NCBI RefSeq assembly: GCF_000299335.2
Contig: NZ_CP004387.1
Coordinates: 1 to 64,000 of the forward strand
DNA from: Isoalcanivorax pacificus W11-5
GTDB lineage: Bacteria; Pseudomonadota; Gammaproteobacteria; Pseudomonadales; Alcanivoracaceae
Length of the DNA stretch: 64,000 bases
Reading direction: 5' to 3'
A program made the position numbers and the translations under genes. Shown piece by piece: positions 56,641 to 64,000 of this stretch; the stretch's first letter is position 1, and each line of letters starts with the position of its first letter. Under the pieces are notes generated by a model. That model was not told the DNA's origin. It did no database searches and saw nothing but the letters and a program-made list of their open reading frames with translations.

Positions 56641-58719
56641 TCAGACGTCGGCGTAACCCTCCGCGCCCTTGAGCCAGCGGCGCAACAGCGCCTCGGCATT
56701 GGCCGGGTGGTCGGCCAGCAATCGTTCGGCCATGTCACGCGCCGGCACCATCAGTGCCTCGTCGCGCATCAGGTCAGCAATGCGAAACGCCAGCTCGCCG
56801 GTCTGCCGTGTGCCCAGCCATTCGCCGGGGCCGCGCAGGCGCAGGTCTTCTTCGGCGATGCGGAAACCGTCGCCGGTTTCGCGCATCACCGCCAGCCGGC
56901 GTCTGGCGGTCTGTGATAGCGGCGTCTGGTACAGCAGCACGCAATAGCTCTTGCCGCTGCCACGCCCGACCCGGCCGCGTAACTGATGTAACTGGGACAA
57001 GCCCAGGCGCTCGGCGTTCTCCATCACCATCAGCGTGGCGTTGGGCACGTCCACGCCCACTTCGATGACCGTCGTGGCCACCAGCAGCTGTGCCTCGCCA
57101 CTGGCGAAACGGGCCATGGCGGCGGCCTTGTCTTTCGGCTTCATGCGGCCGTGCACCAACTCAATGGTGAGATCGGGCAAGGCGGTTTTCAGGTCTTCCC
57201 AGGTGGCCTCGGCGGCCTGGGCCTGCAAGGTGTCGGATTCTTCGATCAGGGTGCAGACCCAGTACGCCTGGGTGCCCTTTGCGGCGGCGGCATGCACGCG
57301 CTGGATCACATCGGCGCGCCGGCTGGCGGCGGGCAGCGCCAGTGTCTCGATCGGCTCGCGGCCCGGCGGCAGTTCGTCGATCACGGAGGTGTCGAGGTCA
57401 CCGTACAGGCTCATCGCCAGGGTGCGCGGGATCGGCGTGGCGGTCAGCACCAGTTGGTGTGGCACCTGATTGTCCTGCCGGCCTTTCTCGCGCAGCGCCA
57501 GCCGCTGGTGCACGCCGAAGCGGTGCTGCTCGTCGATGATGGTCAGCCCCAGCCGGTGAAACTGCACGGCTTCCTGGAACAGGGCGTGGGTGCCCACCAC
57601 CATGCCGACGCTGCCGTCGGCCAGTTTTTCCAGCGTTTCACGCCGGGCCTTCTGGCCCAGGCTGCCGGACAGCCACAGCACCTCAATGCCCAACGGCGCC
57701 AGCCAGCGCCGGAAACTGGCCAGATGCTGCTCGGCGAGCAGTTCGGTGGGCGCCATCAGCGCCACCTGGTAGCCGGATTCAATCGCCATCAGCGCGGCGG
57801 CGGCGGCCACCAGTGTCTTGCCTGCGCCCACGTCGCCCTGCACCAGGCGCAGCATCGGTGAAGGCAGTGCCAGGTCGGCAGCGATTTCATGAATCACCCG
57901 CTGTTGGGCGCCCGTGAGGCTGAACGGTAGCCCGTCGCAGAGTGTGGCGAACAATCGCTCGCCTTCGAGCACTGGCGCGCCATGCGCTTTCTGGCCAGCG
58001 CGCTTGCTCAACATGCCGAGCTGGTGGGCGACCATTTCTTCCATCACCAGCCGCTGCACGGCCGGATGGCCACCGGAGAGCAGCATGTCGACCGGATCAT
58101 CGACGTTCGGGGCGTGCAGTTTGAGCAGGGCTTCGCGCAATGTGGGCAGGCCGTTGCGGGCCAGCAGGGCTTCCGGCAGCAGGTCGCGGGGCGGGTGCTG
58201 GTTGAGCAGCGCCAGTGCCTGTTGCATCAGCGTGCGCAGGCTGCGCTGTTGCACGCCTTCGGTGGTCGGGTACACCGGCGTCAGGCTCTTGTGCAGTGCA
58301 GGCAGGGTGTCGTCATCGGCAAGCTCGTACTCCGGGTGAAAAAACTCCAGCCCGGTGCCGCCCACGCGGACTTCACCGTAGACGCGAATGCGGCGGCCGC
58401 GTTCCAGGTTGTTCTTTTGCGCAGCGCTGAAGTGAAAAAACCGCAGGCTGATCATGCCGGTGCCATCGCTGACCTTGCACAGTAGGCTGCGGCGTTTGCC
58501 GAATAGGATGTCGGCGGCCATGATCTCGCCTTCCACCACCACGTGCTGCTCGGGGCGCAGGCGGCCTATGGGCGCGATGCGGGTGCGGTCTTCATAGCGG
58601 AAGGGCAGATGGAACAGCAGGTCTTCCACGGTGTGGATGCCGAGTTTCGCCAGCCGCGTGGCCGCGCGGGGGCCGACGCCCCGCAGCGAACCCACGGCGC
58701 GTGCGGCCAGCTCGCTCAA
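56641..58719 (-). CDS. recG: ATP-dependent DNA helicase RecG
   Basis: RecG remodels stalled replication forks and Holliday junctions. The 692-residue product has an N-terminal wedge (OB) domain, Walker A GDVGAGKTLVAAAAALMA, the DEQH box IIDEQHRFGV, motif III LVLTATPIPRTLAMS, motif VI HQLRGRVGRGSGKSYC and the C-terminal TRG region. Its start overlaps the oxyR stop by four bases, an arrangement known in pseudomonads. Confidence 0.97.
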   Translation of the reverse strand: MSELAARAVGSLRGVGPRAATRLAKLGIHTVEDLLFHLPFRYEDRTRIAPIGRLRPEQHVVVEGEIMAADILFGKRRSLLCKVSDGTGMISLRFFHFSAAQKNNLERGRRIRVYGEVRVGGTGLEFFHPEYELADDDTLPALHKSLTPVYPTTEGVQQRSLRTLMQQALALLNQHPPRDLLPEALLARNGLPTLREALLKLHAPNVDDPVDMLLSGGHPAVQRLVMEEMVAHQLGMLSKRAGQKAHGAPVLEGERLFATLCDGLPFSLTGAQQRVIHEIAADLALPSPMLRLVQGDVGAGKTLVAAAAALMAIESGYQVALMAPTELLAEQHLASFRRWLAPLGIEVLWLSGSLGQKARRETLEKLADGSVGMVVGTHALFQEAVQFHRLGLTIIDEQHRFGVHQRLALREKGRQDNQVPHQLVLTATPIPRTLAMSLYGDLDTSVIDELPPGREPIETLALPAASRRADVIQRVHAAAAKGTQAYWVCTLIEESDTLQAQAAEATWEDLKTALPDLTIELVHGRMKPKDKAAAMARFASGEAQLLVATTVIEVGVDVPNATLMVMENAERLGLSQLHQLRGRVGRGSGKSYCVLLYQTPLSQTARRRLAVMRETGDGFRIAEEDLRLRGPGEWLGTRQTGELAFRIADLMRDEALMVPARDMAERLLADHPANAEALLRRWLKGAEGYADV

Positions 58720-59618
58720 TGGCCGAGACCTTCCTTCGGTACGGCCTGGCGGACGACCTCGATGGCTTTCGGGCGGGGGAAACTGTCACGCCAGACCAGC
58801 GCGATGGTGCGCATCGGCACCGGTTTCACAAACGGCCGCACCACAAAGGCATCTTCCTTGTAGCCGTGACTGTTGAGCGCGGAATCCGGCAGGATGGTGA
58901 TGCCCAGCCCGCCCGCGACCATGTGCCGCAGCGTTTCCAGGGAACCCCCTTCGATCTGCACCAGGTTCTTGTGCTTCTCGGAATCAATCGCCGGGCACAG
59001 CTCCAGCACCTGGTCGCGGAAGCAGTGGCCTTCGCCGAGCAGCAGCAGGTTTTCTTCCAGCAACTGGTCCGGGCGGATGGCTTTCTGTTTTTCCCACGGA
59101 TGACCGGCGGGCAACAGCACCGAGAAGGATTCCTCGTACATGCGCGCGCGCACCAGCCCGCCGCCGGAGAACGGCAGCGCGACGATGATCGCATCCAGCT
59201 CGCCACGCTCCAGCTTGCCGCGCAGCACATGGGTGTAGTTTTCTTCAATGAACAGCGGCATGCCCGGCGCGTTCTTGCGCACTTTCGGCACCAGCACCGG
59301 GAACAGATAGGGGGCGACGGTGAAGATGGCGCCCAGCCGCAACGGGCCGGCCAGCTGATCGCGCTGGGTGTTGGCCAGTTGCTCCAGCAGCTCGACCTGT
59401 TCCAGCACCCGTTGTGCCTGGGCGATCACCGGCTCGGCATCGGCGGTGACGCGCACCTCGCGCGGGCGGCGTTCAAACAGGCTCAGGCCGAGGTGCTCTT
59501 CCAGTTTGCGGATGGCAGCACTCAGCGTCGGCTGGCTGACGTGGCAGGCGTCGGCGGCGCGGCCGAAGTGTTTTTCCCGGGCCAGCGCCACCAGATAGCG
59601 AAGTTCTGTTAGTGTCAT
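58716..59618 (-). CDS. oxyR: Hydrogen peroxide-inducible regulator OxyR
   Basis: OxyR is a LysR-type activator of peroxide defence genes, switched by a disulfide. The 300-residue product has the N-terminal winged HTH (RYLVALAREKHFGRAADACHVSQPTLS). The redox cysteines fall at exactly positions 199 and 208 (GEGHCFRDQVLELC), matching Cys199 and Cys208 of Escherichia coli OxyR. It is divergent from the SDR gene and coupled to recG. Confidence 0.96.
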   Translation of the reverse strand: MTLTELRYLVALAREKHFGRAADACHVSQPTLSAAIRKLEEHLGLSLFERRPREVRVTADAEPVIAQAQRVLEQVELLEQLANTQRDQLAGPLRLGAIFTVAPYLFPVLVPKVRKNAPGMPLFIEENYTHVLRGKLERGELDAIIVALPFSGGGLVRARMYEESFSVLLPAGHPWEKQKAIRPDQLLEENLLLLGEGHCFRDQVLELCPAIDSEKHKNLVQIEGGSLETLRHMVAGGLGITILPDSALNSHGYKEDAFVVRPFVKPVPMRTIALVWRDSFPRPKAIEVVRQAVPKEGLGH

Positions 59619-59722
59619 GACGTATACGTTAGCGGCCTATGGTAATCAGGTCTAGCTATGAATCATTGAGAATTAATAGGGGCAAATGCGGTGCCGGTCA
59701 AGGCACCTGCGGGGCGTATCAC

Positions 59723-60553
59723 ATGGCACATATCCTGATCCTCGGCCTGGGCGACCTGGGCGCCGGCCTTGCGCAGGCGCTGATGCGCGACGGACATCGC
59801 GTCAGTGCCATCCGCCGCCGTAATGAGGCCCCACCGGGGGTGGACCTGTATGCGCAGGATATCCTGGAAGGCACCCCGCTGCTGCCACCGGATCAGGTGG
59901 ACCTGCTCTACATCATCCTGACACCGGATGGCCGTGACGAAGCCGCCTATCAACGTGTGTTTCTGGGCGCGCCTGCGCGCCTGCTGGATGCACTGGCCGG
60001 GCAGCAGCCCTTGCCGCCCGTGGTATTTGTGTCCAGCACGGCAGTTTACGGCGAGGCCGAAGGCACCGTGGACGAACTGACACCGCCGCGCCCTGCCCGC
60101 TTCAATGGCCGCATCCTGCTGGCGGCGGAAGAGGAGATCTCCCTGCGCACGGTGGGCACGAGTGTGCGCTTCTCCGGCATCTATGGGCCGGGACGCTTGC
60201 GGTTGTTACGCCAGGTGGACGCCATCGCAGGTGGCGAAGCGCCGCCTGCGCCGGTGCTGACCAACCGCATTCACAGCGCGGATTGTGTCGGTCTGTTGCG
60301 GCATCTGGGTGAGCGCTGGCTGAAGAACGATGCACCGCCGGCCGTGGTGATCGGTACGGATCAATGTCCGGTGTCGAATCTTGAGGTGCTGGGCTGGCTG
60401 GGTGAGCGGACAGGCCATCCACTCGGGTTGGTGGTGCCTGAACAGGTGCCCGGGCGGGCTGTGCACAGCGAGTACCTGGGCGGTGGTCAGTATCGCCTGC
60501 TGCATCCGGATTATCGCAGCGGCTATCAGGCGGTATTGCAGACGTTGCAGTGA
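59723..60553 (+). CDS. NAD(P)-dependent epimerase/dehydratase family protein
   Basis: An extended-SDR protein of 276 residues. The nucleotide loop is LGLGDLGAGLAQAL (5-18), followed by FVSSTAVYGEAEG. The Tyr of that segment may be catalytic, but the usual YxxxK is replaced (FNGRILLAAEE), so a classical dehydrogenase mechanism is doubtful. It resembles YeeZ-like proteins. ATG at 59723 has only a weak GGGGC site upstream. The substrate is unknown. Confidence 0.8.
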   Translation: MAHILILGLGDLGAGLAQALMRDGHRVSAIRRRNEAPPGVDLYAQDILEGTPLLPPDQVDLLYIILTPDGRDEAAYQRVFLGAPARLLDALAGQQPLPPVVFVSSTAVYGEAEGTVDELTPPRPARFNGRILLAAEEEISLRTVGTSVRFSGIYGPGRLRLLRQVDAIAGGEAPPAPVLTNRIHSADCVGLLRHLGERWLKNDAPPAVVIGTDQCPVSNLEVLGWLGERTGHPLGLVVPEQVPGRAVHSEYLGGGQYRLLHPDYRSGYQAVLQTLQ

Positions 60554-60588
60554 ACGCGGGCGCGCTTGACGCGCCCGCCGGGTATCGA

Positions 60589-60975
60589 TTACTCGATGAC
60601 CATCACACCATCCATTTCCACCTGCGCGCCTTTCGGCAGCGCGGCGACGCCGATGGCCGCACGGGCCGGATACGGCTGCTCGAAATATTCCGCCATCACT
60701 TCATTCACGGTGGCGAAGTGGCCCAGGTCGGTGAGGAAGATATTCAGCTTGACGATGTTCTGCAGCGAGCCGCCAGCGGCTTCGCACACGGCGGTGAGAT
60801 TGTCGAAGACCCGGCGGATCGAGACGCTGATATCCCCCCCGACCAGTTCCATGCTGTCCGGATCGAGCGGAATCTGGCCACTGAGGTACACAGTGTCGCC
60901 GACCTTGATGGCCTGCGAATAGGTGCCGATGGCGGCGGGCGCCTTGTCGGTCTGGATCGTGGATCGGTTTGGCAT
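60589..60975 (-). CDS. ridA: RidA family enamine/imine deaminase
   Basis: RidA hydrolyses reactive 2-aminoacrylate and related imines. The 128-residue product has the family's [28 protein letters not shown] and the C-terminal [20 protein letters not shown], with the Arg that holds the substrate carboxylate. It directly follows spoT (35 bases), as in many gammaproteobacteria. Confidence 0.95.
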   Translation of the reverse strand: MPNRSTIQTDKAPAAIGTYSQAIKVGDTVYLSGQIPLDPDSMELVGGDISVSIRRVFDNLTAVCEAAGGSLQNIVKLNIFLTDLGHFATVNEVMAEYFEQPYPARAAIGVAALPKGAQVEMDGVMVIE

Positions 60976-61010
60976 GTCGTTGTCCTGTCTTGAGCAATGT
61001 GCCGGTGCGT

Positions 61011-63128
61011 TCAGGCATTCAGGCGGCTGATGCGGATGACGTTTTCCAGTTTCCGCAGTCGTTTGATCAGCCGGGCCAGATGAATCCGGTCACGCACCGT
61101 CACGGTGGCATTTATCACGGTCACCGTGGCGTCTTTCTCCGCCATGGTGATGGTGTCGATGTTGGAACCCAGTTCGGAAAAGGTGGTGGCCAGTGTGGCC
61201 AGCACGCCTTTCTTGTTCACCAGCTCTACCCGGATGGCGACGGAGAATTCCTGCTCCACGTCGCGATCCCAGTACAGCGCGATACATTTTTCCGGGTTGC
61301 TGCGCATTTCACTGAGCAGGTTGTTGCAGGTGTCCCGGTGCACCACGATACCGCGCCCGGCACTCAAATGTCCCACCACCGCGTCGCCCGGCAGCGGGTG
61401 GCAGCATTTGGCATAGCTGACCATCAGCCCTTCGGTGCCACGAATGGCCAGTGGCTTGCGGTCGTCGGCGTCCTGCCGTTCTTCCTCGCGACCGCCGGCC
61501 AGCTTGCGCGCGACCAGCGGCGCAAGCCGGTTGCCCAGGCCGATATCTTCCAGCAGGTCATCCAGCGAGGCGTAGCCGTTAGCGGCGAGTTCCGCGACCA
61601 CGCGCTCGATCGGCAGCTCGTTCATGGTGATGCCATAGCCGGCCAGGGCCTTTTCCAGCAGGCGTTCACCCAGGTGGATGGAATCATCGCGGCGCTGATG
61701 CTTGAGGAAGTGGCGGATATTGGAGCGGGCCTTGCCGGTGACGACGAAGTTGAGCCAGGACGGATTCGGTGTGGCATTCGGTGCGGTGATGATGCGCACC
61801 GTCTGGCCGGATTCCAGCGGCGTGGACAGGGCCGCCAGCTTGCCGTCGATGCGTGCGGCGACGCAGGTGTTGCCCACTTTCGTGTGCACCGCGTAGGCAA
61901 AATCCACCGGCGTGGCGCCCACCGGCAGTTCCTTGATCTCGCCCTTGGGCGTGAACACATAGGCTTCGTCGGGGAACAGGTCTACTTTCACGTTCTCGAT
62001 GAATTCCATCGAGTTGCCGGCTTTCTGCTGCATTTCCAGCAGGCGGCCCATCCACGCCTGGGCGCGGGTGTGTGTGGGGGTGTTGCTGCCGGCTTCCTCG
62101 GCCTTGTACAGCCAGTGCGCAGCGATGCCGTTGTTGGCCATCGCTTCCATTTCCTCGGTGCGGATCTGGATTTCCAGCGGAATGCCGCTGCGCGCCTTCA
62201 GGGTGGTGTGCAGGCTCTGGTAGCCGTTCGCCTTCGGGATGGCGATGTAATCCTTGAAGCGGCCGGGAATCGGCGTGAAATAATTGTGCACGGCACCGAG
62301 CACGCGGTAGCAGGTATCCACCTTGTCGACAATGATGCGGAAGCCGTACACATCCATGATTTCATTGAGCGGCTTGTGCTGCTCTTTCATCTTCATGTAA
62401 ATGCTGTACAGGTGCTTCTCGCGGCCGAGGATGCGGGCCGGGATGCCTTCTTCTTCCAGGCAGTGCTCGATGCTGGCTTTCAGTGTGGAGAGAATTTCCT
62501 TGCGGTGCCCGCGCGCGGCTTTCACGGCCTTGGAAATCAGGTTGGCGCGCATCGGATAGATGGCGTTGAAACCCAGGTCTTCGTATTCCACCCGCATGTT
62601 GTACATGCCCAGCCGGTTGGCGATGGGGGCGTAGATCTCCAGCGTCTCGGTGGCGATGCGCTTGCGCTTCTCCGACGGCATCGAATGCAGTGTGCGCATG
62701 TTGTGCAGCCGGTCGGCCAGCTTTACCAGGATCACGCGGATATCGCGGGTCATGGCCAGCATCATTTTGCGCAGGTTTTCGGCCTGCTGCTCGGCCTTGG
62801 ATTCGAACTTGATCTGGGCGATCTTCGACACACCGTCCACCAGCTCGGCCACATCCGGGCTGAACAACTCGGCGAGCTGCTCCTTGGTGACGCCGGTGTC
62901 CTCGATCACGTCGTGCAGCATGGCGGCCATCAGGCTCTGATGGTCCATGTGCATGTCGGTGAGAATGTTCGCCACGGCCAGCGGGTGGGTGATGTACGGG
63001 TCGCCGGTGCGGCGGTACTGCCCCTCATGCGCCCGCTCGGCAAACTCATAGGCGCGCACGACCTGCGCGATCTGATCGTCGCTCAGGTAACTCTTCAGTC
63101 GTTTGACCAGGTTGTTGACGGTGGGCAA
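61011..63128 (-). CDS. spoT: Bifunctional (p)ppGpp synthetase/hydrolase SpoT
   Basis: SpoT makes and degrades the alarmone (p)ppGpp. The 705-residue product has an N-terminal HD hydrolase domain with [10 protein letters not shown], a synthetase domain with [18 protein letters not shown] and [19 protein letters not shown] (the RFKD motif of bifunctional enzymes), a TGS domain, and a C-terminal ACT domain. The start is a TTG at 63128 with AAGG upstream; from it the protein aligns from its first residue with Escherichia coli SpoT. A TTG start suggests weak translation. Confidence 0.96.
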   Translation of the reverse strand: MPTVNNLVKRLKSYLSDDQIAQVVRAYEFAERAHEGQYRRTGDPYITHPLAVANILTDMHMDHQSLMAAMLHDVIEDTGVTKEQLAELFSPDVAELVDGVSKIAQIKFESKAEQQAENLRKMMLAMTRDIRVILVKLADRLHNMRTLHSMPSEKRKRIATETLEIYAPIANRLGMYNMRVEYEDLGFNAIYPMRANLISKAVKAARGHRKEILSTLKASIEHCLEEEGIPARILGREKHLYSIYMKMKEQHKPLNEIMDVYGFRIIVDKVDTCYRVLGAVHNYFTPIPGRFKDYIAIPKANGYQSLHTTLKARSGIPLEIQIRTEEMEAMANNGIAAHWLYKAEEAGSNTPTHTRAQAWMGRLLEMQQKAGNSMEFIENVKVDLFPDEAYVFTPKGEIKELPVGATPVDFAYAVHTKVGNTCVAARIDGKLAALSTPLESGQTVRIITAPNATPNPSWLNFVVTGKARSNIRHFLKHQRRDDSIHLGERLLEKALAGYGITMNELPIERVVAELAANGYASLDDLLEDIGLGNRLAPLVARKLAGGREEERQDADDRKPLAIRGTEGLMVSYAKCCHPLPGDAVVGHLSAGRGIVVHRDTCNNLLSEMRSNPEKCIALYWDRDVEQEFSVAIRVELVNKKGVLATLATTFSELGSNIDTITMAEKDATVTVINATVTVRDRIHLARLIKRLRKLENVIRISRLNA

Positions 63129-63214
63129 AGGGGCGCCTTTTTTGCTTCAGTGGTGCATCACGGGCTGTAACGGATCGTTACACCCAAGCCTAAGTCTGAA
63201 GCCGGGCTTTGTCT

Positions 63215-63240
63215 ACGGCGCTTTCTGATGAAAGCGCCGT
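63215..63240. other. Strong hairpin between rpoZ and spoT
   Basis: ACGGCGCTTTC pairs perfectly with GAAAGCGCCGT around a TGAT loop. It lies in the 150-base gap between rpoZ and spoT, in a shared transcript if the two genes are co-transcribed. No T-run follows on either strand. It may act as an attenuator, an RNase processing site or an RNA stabiliser. Confidence 0.65.
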
Positions 63241-63278
63241 GAGTGCTTGATAAAGCGGGGGTTTTGTCGGGAAGGGGC

Positions 63279-63542
63279 TTACTCGCCGAACGACTCGGTC
63301 AGCAGCGCCAGTTCATCGATCTCGCCGCTGCGATCGGACAGGTCGTTGTCGACGGAATCGCGGGTCACATAGCCTTCGGCGATTTCACGCAGGGCAACCA
63401 CGGACGGCTTGTCGTTTTCCCAGGCCACGCGGGGCTCTTTGCCGCCGGTCTGGAGCTGCCGCGCGCGCTTGCTGGCCACCAGCACCAGTTCAAAGCGGTT
63501 GTCGAGTTTTTCCAGGCAATCTTCAACGGTGACGCGGGCCAT
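63279..63542 (-). CDS. rpoZ: RNA polymerase omega subunit
   Basis: Omega helps fold and assemble the beta' subunit and forms a ppGpp-binding site with it. The 87-residue product begins [30 protein letters not shown], the family signature, with the usual length. It lies between gmk and spoT, the conserved order. Confidence 0.97.
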   Translation of the reverse strand: MARVTVEDCLEKLDNRFELVLVASKRARQLQTGGKEPRVAWENDKPSVVALREIAEGYVTRDSVDNDLSDRSGEIDELALLTESFGE

Positions 63543-63606
63543 GCTGCTACCTCAGTAAGTGCTTGATGCGGTGCGCACCCGTCTGGCGGGCGCCGGACGG
63601 GCGATT

Positions 63607-64000
<394 letters not shown>

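Noticed and set aside
59637-59679. CTAT...CTAT...ATAG words between oxyR and the SDR gene, like an OxyR site
   Set aside because: Spacings of 19 and 20 bases do not fit the ATAG-N7-CTAT periodicity of OxyR sites.
60969-63170. 733-codon open frame opposite spoT
   Set aside because: Antisense shadow; SpoT is unmistakable on the other strand.

Overview
This window reads as the replication-origin side of a marine, hydrocarbon-degrading gammaproteobacterium close to Alcanivorax (Alcanivoracaceae). The evidence is the dnaA-dnaN-recF-gyrB start, Pseudomonas-like housekeeping order (glyQ-glyS-gmhB-plsC; def-fmt-rsmB-trkA-trkH; dprA-tsaC-hemF-aroE; oxyR-recG; gmk-rpoZ-spoT-ridA), high GC, and two alkB alkane 1-monooxygenase genes, one divergent from a gntR regulator as in Alcanivorax borkumensis alkB2. 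The species assignment is inference from gene content; no comparison could be run.

Layout. 0-6.2 kb: dnaA, dnaN, recF (with two perfect 16-bp parS sites inside its coding sequence) and gyrB. 6.3-14.4 kb: an orphan response regulator with a degenerate acidic pocket, an H-NS-like protein, the glycyl-tRNA synthetase operon, tag, a DUF4197 lipoprotein and a hexapeptide acyltransferase. 14.4-24 kb: an LplT/PlsC fusion, VanZ, DUF4124, an HMG-CoA lyase-like enzyme, YihY, a membrane-anchored lipase, OsmC, an acyl-CoA dehydrogenase and ChrA. 24-26.3 kb: gntR and alkB, a clear terminator and a small inverted-repeat element touching the trkH stop codon. 26.2-41 kb: potassium uptake, translation start/end functions, DNA uptake, tRNA modification, haem and shikimate genes, LpxR, gamma-carbonic anhydrase, PrlC and YheV.

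41.2-45.0 kb is the accessory region. It is AT-rich, every gene lies on the plus strand, and short cargo (a 275-residue orphan with a possible nuclease signature, two small orphan proteins, a ParDE toxin-antitoxin pair, a small membrane protein) alternates with repeats. The repeats share ends of the type GTCCGGGACACGCA and come with two broken copies of a REP-associated (HUH/Y1) transposase. It looks like a cassette array built or invaded by a REP-type element. This is the best place in the window to look for something new.

45-64 kb: a lipoprotein alkylsulfatase, an AraC regulator, an NTF2-like protein, the second alkB behind a perfect 18-bp palindrome, a Fur-box-led DUF3649-PepSY-DUF3325 operon, DUF5924, HtpG, AsmA, oxyR-recG, an SDR protein, RidA, SpoT, RpoZ and the 3' part of gmk, cut by the window edge.

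Functionally, the alkane hydroxylases, acyl-CoA dehydrogenase, lipase, alkylsulfatase, HMG-CoA lyase-like enzyme and acyltransferases fit a lipid and alkane lifestyle. OxyR, OsmC, HtpG, SpoT and the Fur-box operon supply stress and iron responses. No tRNA, rRNA, CRISPR array, integrase or complete insertion sequence was seen.
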